From Methanomassiliicoccaceae archaeon (GTDB taxonomy: Archaea > Thermoplasmatota > Thermoplasmata > Methanomassiliicoccales > Methanomethylophilaceae): DNA of 63,917 nucleotides. How positions within the stretch are numbered: the first letter of the stretch is position 1; every line of letters starts with the position of its first letter. A program made the translations under genes and the position numbers. Shown here one piece after another: positions 18,528 through 27,842 of this stretch. Below the pieces are notes generated by a model. The model was not told the origin of the DNA and searched no databases. It worked only from the letters and a program-made list of their open reading frames with translations. Where the stretch lies: NCBI GenBank assembly GCA_031285205.1, contig JAITWO010000006.1:1-63917 (forward strand). Reading direction: 5' to 3'.

Positions 18528-19400
18528 TTATAATCTGCCTGCCATCTTGTTCAGCCTGTTTATCCTTTCCTGTACCGGAGGGTGGGTGCTGAATAATGAC
18601 GACCCTCCTTTCTTCCTGCCGCCGAAGGGATTGGATATCCACATGTGTGCGCTTGATGGGTTCTCGTTCATCATCGGGCTCGCGGCGATCCCGCCCTCCA
18701 GTTTTTCCAACGCCCTCGCCAGTGACAAAGGGTCGGCGATGATCCTTGCACCGACCTGGTCTGCCTTGTACTCACGCCCTCTGGATATTGCGAGCTGTAT
18801 CATCATGGCCGCTATCGGTATGGTCAGATAGGCAAGGAACGCGACTATCAGCGCGCCGCCCTCCCTCGACCTGAATGAACCGTAGAGAGCGAACCTTGCC
18901 ATTATCGATATTGCACCGGCGACGGTCGCCGCGACCGACATGACAAGGATGTCACGGTCCTTCACATGAGCCATCTCGTGTGCGATCACCCCTCTCAGCT
19001 CGGCATCGTCCAGAAGTTGCAGCAGACCTGTTGTTACAACGACCGCCGCATTCCTCGGCCCCCTGCCGGTGGCGAATGCGTTGGGTGTGGCGTTATTGAT
19101 GATCCCGACCTGCGGCATCGGAAGGTTCGCCTGCATTGCAACGTTCTCCACTATCCCGTACAGCCGCTGGCTGTCCTCCCTTTTGATCAGTTTTACTTTA
19201 TGCGCCCTGAGCACGATCCTCTTTGAAAAGAGGAACGAGAACAGATTTATCAGTACTGAGAGACCTATGAATATTCCCATCATCAGGTAAAGGCTGTCCG
19301 TGCTGCCGTCATAGAAGACATACCAAAGCACCGCCCCTATCCCCATGAATATGAGCGTCAGCACAAGAAACAGCGCAGCGGTCCGTATCATGTATCCCAT
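18528..19400 (-). CDS. htpX: HtpX-type zinc metalloprotease
   Basis: 290 residues. Two N-terminal membrane helices (about 8-28 and 38-58), then the zinc motif HEMAH (141-145) and further helices. REYKADQVGA supplies the third ligand region. M48 membrane proteases degrade damaged membrane proteins. It is first in an operon with NfeD and the SPFH protein, making a membrane quality-control set. Confidence 0.94.
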   Translation of the reverse strand: MGYMIRTAALFLVLTLIFMGIGAVLWYVFYDGSTDSLYLMMGIFIGLSVLINLFSFLFSKRIVLRAHKVKLIKREDSQRLYGIVENVAMQANLPMPQVGIINNATPNAFATGRGPRNAAVVVTTGLLQLLDDAELRGVIAHEMAHVKDRDILVMSVAATVAGAISIMARFALYGSFRSREGGALIVAFLAYLTIPIAAMMIQLAISRGREYKADQVGARIIADPLSLARALEKLEGGIAASPMMNENPSSAHMWISNPFGGRKKGGSSLFSTHPPVQERINRLNKMAGRL

Positions 19401-19461
19401 TTGTTTCCTTCCCTGTCAATGCAATCATGTTTTTTGTATTTAGAATTGACCCGAAATCCCA

Positions 19462-20277
19462 TCAGATCTCGAATTGGATCTCTGTGCCCACATAGAACTC
19501 GTTCACCGCCTTCAGCCCGAGCACCTCTCTGAGCTGGGTCCTTTGGACATGACCGGAACAGTGGTTCAGATAGAGCTGCGGGTTGCCTTTTTCCTTCAGC
19601 ATCTCCGCCACCTTGTGGACCTCTTTTTTCTTCTTATCGGTGAGGTGGATCCCTCCGACTATCGCATGCACCTTCTTTTTTGTCGTTTCTTCAACGTACC
19701 CGATCAGCCGTTCCGCTCCCTGATGGCAACATCCGCATACCAGCACCGGCCCGTTCTTCGTCATGACGACCAATGATATCTCTGCCGGGCCGGTGTCCGG
19801 CAACGGACTGGTGATGAACAGATTCTCGCTGAGCCGCGTCCATCCGCTGACTGTCTGAGTGGCCATCTTTGCTGTCAGTTCCTCGGACAGGCCGGGCATC
19901 CCCTCCTTTCCGATCGGGATCCCCAGGAACTTCGTTCTCTTGGCGTCCGCCGCTTCCGGAGGGATGAGCACGTCTACGATCCCATCCCTCATCTCCAGAA
20001 GCGCCGGCAGTCCGCCGGTGTGCTCCTTGTGCATGTGCGACAATATGATGCGATCTATACCGTTCACGTCTATGTTCAGATATTCGCTGTTGTGCGTGAA
20101 GTACCTTCCGCGCATCCCTGTGCCGAACAGTGTGCGCTGTCCGTCAACGTCCGCAAGTATCGAAAGTCCTTTGGCGCCGATGAGCGGCGTTTCCGGGAGG
20201 GCGCCTTCATCGTAGACGCAGAGCAGCTTTGCCTTCATGGCACACTGTATTGATAAAGTACGTAAAATGTTATCCAT
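19462..20277 (-). CDS. MBL-fold metallo-hydrolase of the COG1237 type
   Basis: 271 residues from the first ATG; the ATG at 20238 (MKAKLLCVYDEG) fits the family N-terminus better and would avoid starting directly at the upstream gene's stop. The metal motif is SHMHKEHTGG, with Glu where most relatives have Asp (HxHxDH). VCGCCHQGAERL and VGGIHL are the other motifs. Similar proteins were named 7,8-dihydropterin-6-methyl-4-(ribofuranosyl)aminobenzene phosphate synthase, linked to methanopterin synthesis, but that name is widely over-applied. Substrate here unknown. Confidence 0.83.
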   Translation of the reverse strand: MDNILRTLSIQCAMKAKLLCVYDEGALPETPLIGAKGLSILADVDGQRTLFGTGMRGRYFTHNSEYLNIDVNGIDRIILSHMHKEHTGGLPALLEMRDGIVDVLIPPEAADAKRTKFLGIPIGKEGMPGLSEELTAKMATQTVSGWTRLSENLFITSPLPDTGPAEISLVVMTKNGPVLVCGCCHQGAERLIGYVEETTKKKVHAIVGGIHLTDKKKKEVHKVAEMLKEKGNPQLYLNHCSGHVQRTQLREVLGLKAVNEFYVGTEIQFEI

Positions 20278-21405
20278 TTACCTTACTTTCTTCGCGGCGG
20301 CTTCCTTGAACAACGATATATAAGAGTCCACGGACCTCGGTATGGAGTACTCCATGACGGTTGTCCTTGCATTATCGCCTACGGACCGGTCCGCCGTAAG
20401 CGCTTTCATTATCGCTGCGGCGCACCCTTCCGGCGACGCGTCATGCATGAAACCGTTCACCCCGTCCTCTATGAAGTCCACGAACGCCCTGCCGTTCGGG
20501 CAGGCAACGGGCAGGCCACATGCCATCGCGTTCATTATAGCCAGGCATTGCGCCTCGTATACCGATGACGATGCGGCCGCGTCGGCTGCCGCATAATGCA
20601 TCGGCAGTTCTTCCTCACTGACGAACCCTGTGAATATCACGCGCTCGCTGATCCCCAGGGACGCTGCAAGCTCTTTCAGTTCCTTTTCCAATGCTCCCTT
20701 CCCGACGATCATGAGAACGACATCATCGTCCTTCGTCTCGGCGATCGCTTTTATCATCACGTCGAGGGATTTCTCGGGGGAGAGGCGGCCGACGTGGATC
20801 ACCGTCTTCTTTCCCGCCATACCGTACCTTTCCCTTATGACACTCCCGTCCGTTCCCGGTCTGAACCTTTCCGTGTCAATGCCGGTGGGTATCACCCGGA
20901 TGTTCGCCTTCACTCCGTTGTCCTCCAATTCTTTGGCGATAGACGGTGTCTGCGCGACCGTGAAATCCGCCCTCTTGAATAGTTGGCGGAAGTACGCCCA
21001 GCTGACGTTCACCGATAATTCCGTGTCCAGCGGCGTGAAATCGTCTATGAAGTTCCACGCCGGTGTATGGAACGTGACGACCACCGGCTTGCGCAACAGT
21101 TTTCCTGATATCACACCGCGCGTCGCCATGAACGCAAATCCGTGCACATTTATCACGTCAGGGTCCATCTCCTTCAGCCTGAGCAGGCTGAGGGACGGCA
21201 ATACCGGCAGATAATATTCAAATTTCTTGAATTTCAATGACGGAACATATTTCACGCCGCCTACTCTGTCTTCTTCACCCGGGTCGGGGGCGATGAGCAT
21301 CACCTCATGGCCTCTTTCTGTCAGCTCCTTCCGTAAAAGGTCTATCGCATCCACGACCCCGTCCTTGATCGGATGATGCGAATCCACGAGCATGGCGATC
21401 TTCAT
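20278..21405 (-). CDS. Glycosyltransferase family 4 protein
   Basis: 375 residues with GT-B architecture. The N-terminal domain has MKIAMLVDSHHPIKDGV and DVINVHGFAFMATRG; the C-terminal one has VIHVGRLSPEKSLDVMIKAI and SSVYEAQCLAIMNAMACG, the EX7E-type nucleotide-sugar site of GT4 retaining enzymes. Resembles enzymes glycosylating lipids such as diacylglycerol glucosyl or phosphatidylinositol mannosyl transferases. Acceptor not predictable. The MBL hydrolase follows directly. Confidence 0.88.
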   Translation of the reverse strand: MKIAMLVDSHHPIKDGVVDAIDLLRKELTERGHEVMLIAPDPGEEDRVGGVKYVPSLKFKKFEYYLPVLPSLSLLRLKEMDPDVINVHGFAFMATRGVISGKLLRKPVVVTFHTPAWNFIDDFTPLDTELSVNVSWAYFRQLFKRADFTVAQTPSIAKELEDNGVKANIRVIPTGIDTERFRPGTDGSVIRERYGMAGKKTVIHVGRLSPEKSLDVMIKAIAETKDDDVVLMIVGKGALEKELKELAASLGISERVIFTGFVSEEELPMHYAAADAAASSSVYEAQCLAIMNAMACGLPVACPNGRAFVDFIEDGVNGFMHDASPEGCAAAIMKALTADRSVGDNARTTVMEYSIPRSVDSYISLFKEAAAKKVR

Positions 21406-21452
21406 TGTGCACCCGCTCAGAGGATGTGCAATGCCGCCCTTAATGCTTTCCG

Positions 21453-22289
21453 CTACCGCTCAAAGAATGCCTTAGGAGCATCATGGCATATCTTCCATAT
21501 CGTTTCCTGCGACATTTCCCCGGATGACAGGAGACCGAGCACCCTTTTCGGAACTGTATCTATTGGCAACACCACATCGGGCCTCTCCGGGTCGTCGATA
21601 TGGTCCGTTTCAAGCATGAACCTGTCGCCTTTCGATAACGCTTCGCGTATCGCCCTCCTTGATGCCGCTATCGACGGGAAAACCCCGAAATTCTCATCGT
21701 CACGGACAAACGGAGGGGAAAGGTGCTTTATCACCATTCCCGGGTCCAATGACGCCGCCTTTGCCATTCTGGACAGTTCCCGCATCAGTTCCGGCGATCC
21801 GGATTCGCTGTGTATTATCGCCGGGCAGTCGTTCTCGGACGCAAGCTCCATTCCGTATGCGAGGATACGGTTCGATGCTTCCATGATCTCCTCCGGTACA
21901 TCGAAGTGCGGCCTGCCGATCTCTCCTATCGCCTGTGCGTTCCCCGATGCCACCAGGTCCGCCGCTGTCCTCATTCCGCTCATCATCATCTTCTCGGCAT
22001 TCTCCAGCCCGAAGTGCTTCGCCAGCGGCAGTATGAGGACGGGGTACGGCCCGACCGCGACATTGATCTTCAGTGATGTCCTCTCCCTCGCCTTCTCAGC
22101 CATCGAGAGCGTCATCTCATATGACCTCAGGAAATCGTCTGCGCCTGATATACGAATTTCCGCATACGGCAGCGTCACCAGTGTCAGCCCCGTCCCCCCG
22201 GCGCTTTCGAATTCTTTCAATGCGTCTATATTCCGGCCGCCCGGGTTCATGTGGATGTGGTTGTCGTATATCGGTATCTTCTCAGGCAC
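21453..22289 (-). CDS. TatD-related metal-dependent hydrolase (the only TAG-terminated gene)
   Basis: 278 residues of the amidohydrolase fold: DNHIHMNPGG (metal HxH), GEIGRPHFDVPEE, PAIIHSESG, VIKHLSPP and LETDHIDDP. Archaeal proteins of this branch are annotated as TatD-like DNases or hydrolases without tested function. The stop at 21453-21455 is TAG, unique among the complete genes here; readthrough would add eleven residues before a TGA. The protein ends where relatives end, so TAG probably acts as a stop. It is divergent from priS with a 53-bp gap. Confidence 0.87.
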   Translation of the reverse strand: MPEKIPIYDNHIHMNPGGRNIDALKEFESAGGTGLTLVTLPYAEIRISGADDFLRSYEMTLSMAEKARERTSLKINVAVGPYPVLILPLAKHFGLENAEKMMMSGMRTAADLVASGNAQAIGEIGRPHFDVPEEIMEASNRILAYGMELASENDCPAIIHSESGSPELMRELSRMAKAASLDPGMVIKHLSPPFVRDDENFGVFPSIAASRRAIREALSKGDRFMLETDHIDDPERPDVVLPIDTVPKRVLGLLSSGEMSQETIWKICHDAPKAFFER

Positions 22290-22342
22290 GCATGAAATAA
22301 TGCGGACAATGTAATTATAGGTTGTTTGCCGCTACATACCCG

Positions 22343-23557
22343 ATGGATCAGAATTCAAGGTTTCTGCTGAAGGCGTTCGGAAAATATTACAGGGGCAACG
22401 CACCTGTCCTTCCTGAACGCTTCGGGCGCAGGGAGTTCGGGTTCATGTTCTTTGACAGGACATTCGTGCAGAGGCACATGGGGTTCTCCAAAGCAGATGA
22501 CATCCGTAAATTCCTGATAGCGCAGGTGCCGTCGCATTGTTATTATTCGACCGCTTATTATAAGAGCCCCGCCGCCCCGACCATGGAGGAGAAGACGTGG
22601 CTCGGCGCAGATCTCATATTCGACCTTGATGCGGACCATCTGAAGGGCGCCGATAAGATGACCTACTCGGAGATGCTGTCGCAGATAAAGAAAGAGATGA
22701 TTAACCTCGTCGACTCGTTCATATGCGGTGACCTCGGGTTCAGTGAGAAGGAGGTGAGCATCGTGTTCTCCGGAGGAAGGGGATACCATGCTCATGTGTG
22801 CACCCCGAAGGTCCTTTCGTTGGGGTCCCCTGAGCGCAGGGAGATCGTCGATTACGTCACGTCAAAGGGGCTGGACCTGGACTGGGTGTTCCCGGGGAAG
22901 GGCACCGTCACCTCGTCGGTGAAGATCGGCGACCAGACCCGTTCCAATGTTACCGTCGACCGGCTTGTGCCTAAGGCGGATTCCGGAGGGTGGAAGGCCA
23001 GGATGAGGAGTGGGCTTACTGTTGTGGTCGACGACATCGTCTCGATGGATTCGAAGGACCTGAAGAAAAAATATCCCAGTACCGCGGACATCGCGAACAA
23101 GACGCTACTCAGTCTCCGGAATGACGTCGAGCGGTCGAAGACCGCGATATTCGACAGGAACACGATGGCCGTGCTGACCAAGAAGAGCCAGGAGATCATC
23201 ATCAAGGTCATGTCCGAAGATGTGATGATATCGCTGGCGGGCGAGGTGGATGAACCGGTGACGGCGGATGTGAAAAGGCTGATACGCCTTCCTGGCTCGG
23301 TGCATGGGAAGAGCGGATTGCGCGTCACGCCTCTGTCCAGGGATGAGCTTACGGGCTTCGACCCGCTCAGGGACGCCGTTCCGGATGCATATTCCGATGA
23401 ACCGATAAAAATTACCATGAAACGCGATTCCGATATCACCATACACGGTGAGAGGATGTCGCTGAAGGGCGAGACGGAAGTGCCGGAATATGCCGCCGTT
23501 TTTCTCATCGGAAGAAAGATGGCCGATCACGGCCACGGTGCGCAGGTCAATGAATGA
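22343..23557 (+). CDS. priS: DNA primase small (catalytic) subunit PriS
   Basis: 404 residues from the ATG at 22343 (MDQNSRFLLKAFGKYYRG); an upstream in-frame ATG at 22322 adds seven unlikely residues. The catalytic carboxylates are in DLDAD (94-98), and SGGRGYHAH (143-151) is the nucleotide-binding signature. The archaeal/eukaryotic primase makes RNA or DNA primers with PriL, which is not in this window. Its end overlaps the convergent radical SAM gene by 11 bp. Confidence 0.94.
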   Translation: MDQNSRFLLKAFGKYYRGNAPVLPERFGRREFGFMFFDRTFVQRHMGFSKADDIRKFLIAQVPSHCYYSTAYYKSPAAPTMEEKTWLGADLIFDLDADHLKGADKMTYSEMLSQIKKEMINLVDSFICGDLGFSEKEVSIVFSGGRGYHAHVCTPKVLSLGSPERREIVDYVTSKGLDLDWVFPGKGTVTSSVKIGDQTRSNVTVDRLVPKADSGGWKARMRSGLTVVVDDIVSMDSKDLKKKYPSTADIANKTLLSLRNDVERSKTAIFDRNTMAVLTKKSQEIIIKVMSEDVMISLAGEVDEPVTADVKRLIRLPGSVHGKSGLRVTPLSRDELTGFDPLRDAVPDAYSDEPIKITMKRDSDITIHGERMSLKGETEVPEYAAVFLIGRKMADHGHGAQVNE

Positions 23558-24380
23558 AGCAGCAGCACGTCCTTTTTTCTATGATCTCCATTCCTTTTCC
23601 CTTTGCCCATGATATTGTGTTGCGTGACGGGTTCGCGATCCTCCTCACCCCTTTCTCGATGCATCTTATCTCAAGGCTGCGGTGGATGCGCGGCCGCATG
23701 CATCCCAGGGTCACATCGAACCCCATCCCTGTGAGAATGTCGAGAGCGGAGATCACCGCATCCTCCGATATCAGCGTGTGCTCGGTGACCGTTCCCTTCG
23801 CAGGCACAAGAGCCAGCAGGACAACTTCGCTCAGCCCCTTGCTCCTGACGAGTTCCGCGGACATCATCAAATCGTGCATACCAAATCCTGCCGTCAGGTG
23901 CGGCACGGGCCTCCCGCCCGCCGACATGATGTCATCCAGCAGGTCTGAGTATGCGCTCACGGGAACATCGAGATTCAGCACATCCTTTATGACCGCGGGA
24001 TCCTGATGTATGTCCACCGAGAATGCATCAGCCCCCGCTTCGACCAGCCGCTCCGCGTCCCTCCTGCTGATGAACCCTGTGTGCACGTTGACCTTCAGCC
24101 CGCTGCGCGATGCGTACGCTATCCCGTCGATCTCTTTTATTATCGGCACCGTTCCGTTGATGTCGCATCCGCCGCTTATGAGCAGACCCGTCCCGCCGTC
24201 CGCTGTCAGGCGATCGATGATGTCCCTCAGTGATGATGCGTCCTCTGCGTTCATCATCCCTTTTAAGTGAGATCCTCTGCAGTGTCCGCACATCAGATCG
24301 CATCTTGTCCCGGTGACCGAGACCGCCGGAAACATTCTTCCGGGCAGATATGCTGTCAATTCGCCGTTATTGCAACCCAT
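23547..24380 (-). CDS. Radical SAM protein, unassigned
   Basis: 277 residues. The cluster motif is C27-x3-C31-x2-C34 (CDLMCGHC). GGTGLLISGGCDING resembles the GGE region of the SAM site. An unusual C-terminus EKRTCCCFIH carries three adjacent cysteines, possibly an extra metal or redox site. Archaeal proteins of this sort are common next to replication or translation genes but I cannot give a reaction. It is divergent from the eL20-prefoldin-FtsY operon with a 62-bp shared promoter region. Confidence 0.85.
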   Translation of the reverse strand: MGCNNGELTAYLPGRMFPAVSVTGTRCDLMCGHCRGSHLKGMMNAEDASSLRDIIDRLTADGGTGLLISGGCDINGTVPIIKEIDGIAYASRSGLKVNVHTGFISRRDAERLVEAGADAFSVDIHQDPAVIKDVLNLDVPVSAYSDLLDDIMSAGGRPVPHLTAGFGMHDLMMSAELVRSKGLSEVVLLALVPAKGTVTEHTLISEDAVISALDILTGMGFDVTLGCMRPRIHRSLEIRCIEKGVRRIANPSRNTISWAKGKGMEIIEKRTCCCFIH

Positions 24381-24442
24381 TTGTACACGAAATGACCAAA
24401 AGCTTTATTCAATAGATATAATTCTTCGTCTCGGTAATTGCA

Positions 24443-24673
24443 ATGAAGGGCTTCCGAGCAAAAGGTTCCTTTAAGGACACAAGAAATAGGCAAGTTTTCA
24501 CTGTTGAAGTGGCGGCAGAGAACGAGGACGCCGCAAAAGAGAAGGTCCTGTCCAATCTGGGCAGCAGGCACAAACTCAAGCGGTGGGAGATATCCATCGA
24601 TGAGCTCACGGAGCTTGCGCCGGGGGACATAACGGACCGCCTCGTTGAGTACGAGGTTGGTGGAAAGATATGA
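24443..24673 (+). CDS. rpl18a: Large-subunit ribosomal protein eL20 (L18a/LX)
   Basis: 76 residues, the usual size of archaeal LX. MKGFRAKGSFKDTRNRQVFT and DAAKEKVLSNLGSRHKLKR are family features. First gene of an operon with prefoldin alpha (4-bp overlap) and FtsY, an arrangement conserved in many archaea. Upstream, TAGATATAATTC near 24411-24422 is a plausible TATA element. Confidence 0.92.
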   Translation: MKGFRAKGSFKDTRNRQVFTVEVAAENEDAAKEKVLSNLGSRHKLKRWEISIDELTELAPGDITDRLVEYEVGGKI

Positions 24674-25086
24674 ATGATGATGAGCTCCGTCAGGCGCTTT
24701 ACGCCCTGGACGTCTACAAGGCGCAGCTGGACGGCTTTGCGCAGCAGGCGCAGATCCTCCAAATGAGCCTGGAGGAGGCCGTCAGGGCCCGCGAGACGCT
24801 GAAGGCGTTACTCGACGCGAAGGAGGGGGAAGAGCTCCTCATACCCATCGGGGCGCAGTCGTTCGTGTACGCCAGGGCCGCGGGCATCAATAAGGCCATC
24901 ATCGGCATCGGGAACAGGGTGTCCGTTGAGAAGGAGCTCAGCGATGCGGCGACATACATGGACGGCAGCGTCAAAGAGATAACCGAGGTGCTCAAGAAGA
25001 CCGGGGACTCCATCACCGAGATGGATGCGCACGCCAAGAACATCTCTTTAGCTGTCCAGCAGGAATACCAGAGAAGACAGCAGTGA
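24670..25086 (+). CDS. pfdA: Prefoldin subunit alpha
   Basis: 138 residues: an N-terminal coiled coil (about 1-50), a central beta hairpin region (EELLIPIGAQSFVYARA), and a C-terminal coiled coil (95-138), the jellyfish-tentacle layout. Two alpha and four beta subunits form the hexameric chaperone that hands unfolded proteins to the thermosome. The start overlaps the eL20 stop. Confidence 0.93.
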   Translation: MNDDELRQALYALDVYKAQLDGFAQQAQILQMSLEEAVRARETLKALLDAKEGEELLIPIGAQSFVYARAAGINKAIIGIGNRVSVEKELSDAATYMDGSVKEITEVLKKTGDSITEMDAHAKNISLAVQQEYQRRQQ

Positions 25087-25092
25087 GCGGAC

Positions 25093-26559
25093 ATGTTCGA
25101 CTCCCTCAAGAGCAGGTTCAAGAATCTTTTCAAGAAGGGCGAGGCCGAACCGGAGAAGGATGACCGGCCCCCCGAGAAGGAGGGGGCGGAGCCTGTCAAG
25201 GCGGTACAGCCGGCGGTTGAGAAGAAGACCGAGCGTCCCGCAGATAGCAAGAAGCACGTCGGTCCGATCGACGACGATGACATAGACGCTCTCCTGGACG
25301 ACCTTTTGGACGGTACCGGGGAGCCATATGATGATGTTGCGGATGATGAGCCAGTTAAAGCATCGCAGCCGCCTGCTGAGAAAAAAGCGGATGTGAAAAG
25401 ATCTCCCGAGAAGGAAAAAGCAGAGCCGGCGAAGGAATCTGCCAAGGTGGAGCCTGTGAAGACGGCGGTCAAAGCGGCACCGCCGATCGCCGATAACAAG
25501 ATTGAATGGAAGTCCCCGGTGAAGGCGGCACAGCCGGTTGTTGAGAAGAAGACAGAGCCGGCCAAACCGCCGCAACCCGCCGCCGATGAAAAGGACGATG
25601 ACCGGAAGCTCTCCAGAAAGGACAGGGTAAAGCTGGCCAAACAGGAGAAGGCCGCAGCAAAAGAGGCCGAGAGGGAGAAGAAGCATGATGATGCTCAGCT
25701 CGTCGGAGACTCCGGCAAAAGGATCAAGGAAGGCAAGATGGACGACATCCTGTGGGAGCTTGAGGTGGCGCTCATGGAGGCTGACGTCGCACTGCCTGTT
25801 GTTGAAGAGATAAAGAACGGCGTAAAAGAAGACCTCATCGGAAAACGGCATGCGCGCGGATACACCCTTGATGAGGTGGTCGAGATATCGGTCAAAGAAT
25901 CGATCCTGAAGATACTCAGGCTCAATGAGTTCGATTTTGACCAGTGGTTCGATAAAAGAGAGAAACCCGTGGTGATCATGTTCGTCGGGATAAACGGTAC
26001 CGGAAAGACAACGGCCATCGCAAAGATCGCCAACCGTCTGATGAAGAACGGGAAGACGGTCGTGCTCGCTGCGTCCGATACATTCAGGGCGGGCGCGATC
26101 GAGCAGTTGACCATACACTCGGAGAGGCTGGGATGCAAGATAGTGAAGCATGCCGCCGACGCTGACCCTGCGGCGGTCGCGTTCGATGCCATTGAGCATG
26201 CCAAGGCGAAAAGGAAGGACGCCGTCCTTGTTGACACTGCGGGAAGGATGCAGACCAACAGCAACCTCATGGATGAGATGAAGAAGATCAAGAAGGTCAC
26301 GAAGCCGGACCTCGTGATGTTCGTGGGCGATTCACTGGCCGGGAACGATGCGGTGGAGCAGGCCCGCGCATTCGACGCGGCGATAGGTGTTGACGCTATA
26401 ATGTTAACAAAGATCGATGCCGACTCCAAGGGAGGGGCGGCGCTGTCGATCGCGCACACCATCGGGAAACCCATAGCATTTGTTTCGAACGGGCAGGCGT
26501 ATGACCAGATAGTGAAGTTCAATTCCAAGTGGATGATGGACCGCCTGTTCGAGGATTAA
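25093..26559 (+). CDS. ftsY: Signal recognition particle receptor FtsY
   Basis: 488 residues. Residues 1-200 are a charged, Pro/Lys/Glu-rich region with four imperfect copies of a PVKAxQPxxEKK unit. The NG GTPase domain follows: G1 GINGTGKT (about 299-306), DTFRAGAIEQL, DTAGR, and TKIDADSKGGA. FtsY docks SRP-ribosome complexes at the membrane. Its TAA overlaps the stop of the convergent M20 peptidase by 4 bp. The N-terminal length is above the archaeal norm (about 300-400 residues). Confidence 0.95.
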   Translation: MFDSLKSRFKNLFKKGEAEPEKDDRPPEKEGAEPVKAVQPAVEKKTERPADSKKHVGPIDDDDIDALLDDLLDGTGEPYDDVADDEPVKASQPPAEKKADVKRSPEKEKAEPAKESAKVEPVKTAVKAAPPIADNKIEWKSPVKAAQPVVEKKTEPAKPPQPAADEKDDDRKLSRKDRVKLAKQEKAAAKEAEREKKHDDAQLVGDSGKRIKEGKMDDILWELEVALMEADVALPVVEEIKNGVKEDLIGKRHARGYTLDEVVEISVKESILKILRLNEFDFDQWFDKREKPVVIMFVGINGTGKTTAIAKIANRLMKNGKTVVLAASDTFRAGAIEQLTIHSERLGCKIVKHAADADPAAVAFDAIEHAKAKRKDAVLVDTAGRMQTNSNLMDEMKKIKKVTKPDLVMFVGDSLAGNDAVEQARAFDAAIGVDAIMLTKIDADSKGGAALSIAHTIGKPIAFVSNGQAYDQIVKFNSKWMMDRLFED

Positions 26560-27776
26560 ACGCAAAGCTTGTGGAACAGCGTTGCGAAGACCTTCGCATC
26601 CGTTTTGAGATTCTCCAGGTCGCAGTATTCGTTCGGTTGGTGCAATGAGCCTCCGCCGCATTGCCACACATATGCATTGTACCCCGCTAACCTGAAGAAG
26701 TTGGCGCATGTCCCGCCGCCCACACCGACCGTCTCCGGCTCTTTCCCTATGACCGACGATATCGATTCGAATAACGCCCTGAACTCCGGGCATTCCGTAT
26801 CGGACGGCCTTCCGGACCTCGTTCTCTGCTCAACTGTGACCGTTATCTTCGCCCCCGTCCTCTTTTCCCATTCCGTGCCCATCTCTTTGGCGTACGCCAC
26901 AAGATCGTCCGGATCGTACATCGGCAGAAGGCGTATGTCCAAACAGAATTCATGATAGCCAGGTATGGTATTTATGTTGCCGACGGTCGCTATGCTCTTC
27001 GTCGGTTCGAATGTCGATACCGTCGGTCTGAATATGGGGTCGCTCCCACCGTACCTCGCCTCCAATCTGTCCAGAACGTCGACGAGCATCTTCGCGCTCA
27101 CCCTGTAAGCGTTAAGGCCCCTGTGGGGTGTGGACCCGTGGGTCTGCTTTCCCTCGACCGCGAACTTCAACCAGACTAGATGCTTCTCCGCGACCTCCAG
27201 CATCGTCCCTCCCGGGACTCCCCAGTCCGGAACAACGAAGACATCATCCGGTTCGAAGAGCCCCGCGTTGATGAGGTACTCGATGCCCATCGCGCTTGTG
27301 GTCTCTTCGTCCGCAACTATCGCCAGACCTATCGACCTTTTTGTCAGTGTTCCCGATCCAAAGAACTTTGACGCATATATCGACGATATTATCGCCTGCC
27401 CGTTGTCCTCCGTCCCGAGTCCGTATATCCTGCCGTCCTTCACCACCGGCTCGTATGGCGGGGTCTTCCATTCCTCGAGGTCCCCCGGCAGCACGGTATC
27501 AAGATGCGATATTATCCATACAGTGCCCTTTCCTCTGCCGTTCTTCTTCGCTAAGATGTTCGGCCTCATTACGGCAGGGTCATGCATATCTTTCACATCT
27601 ATGCGCTCTACGCTGTCATACCCTTTCAGAAATTCCAATACTTTGTCCGCTCTGTGCCCCTCCCCTTTCCCTCCGTTGAGCGGGCCGATCGCGGGTATGC
27701 GGATCATGCTCATCATGTTGGAGATCATGTCGTCGGTGGATGCGTCTATCTTCTTCAGGATGTCCGGGAGCTGCAT
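26556..27776 (-). CDS. M20 family metallopeptidase/deacylase
   Basis: 406 residues with the M20 di-zinc pattern: SHLDTVLPGD (first ligand His and catalytic Asp), GTEDNGQAI (bridging Asp), DEETTSAMG (catalytic Glu), and a distal GGTCANFFR region with HQPNE as the last ligand. The middle has the dimerisation lid. Resembles archaeal carboxypeptidases and ArgE/DapE relatives; substrate cannot be named. Confidence 0.88.
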   Translation of the reverse strand: MQLPDILKKIDASTDDMISNMMSMIRIPAIGPLNGGKGEGHRADKVLEFLKGYDSVERIDVKDMHDPAVMRPNILAKKNGRGKGTVWIISHLDTVLPGDLEEWKTPPYEPVVKDGRIYGLGTEDNGQAIISSIYASKFFGSGTLTKRSIGLAIVADEETTSAMGIEYLINAGLFEPDDVFVVPDWGVPGGTMLEVAEKHLVWLKFAVEGKQTHGSTPHRGLNAYRVSAKMLVDVLDRLEARYGGSDPIFRPTVSTFEPTKSIATVGNINTIPGYHEFCLDIRLLPMYDPDDLVAYAKEMGTEWEKRTGAKITVTVEQRTRSGRPSDTECPEFRALFESISSVIGKEPETVGVGGGTCANFFRLAGYNAYVWQCGGGSLHQPNEYCDLENLKTDAKVFATLFHKLCV

Positions 27777-27842
27777 GCTACTGTCACTGCTGATCAGGTT
27801 AAAACCTTTGCTGACGTATGAAAACGTAACCGAGGGGCTGCA

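Noticed and set aside
21417-21455. Pyrrolysine readthrough of the TatD-like TAG stop
   Set aside because: Readthrough adds only eleven residues without a recognisable motif, and the protein already ends where its relatives end.
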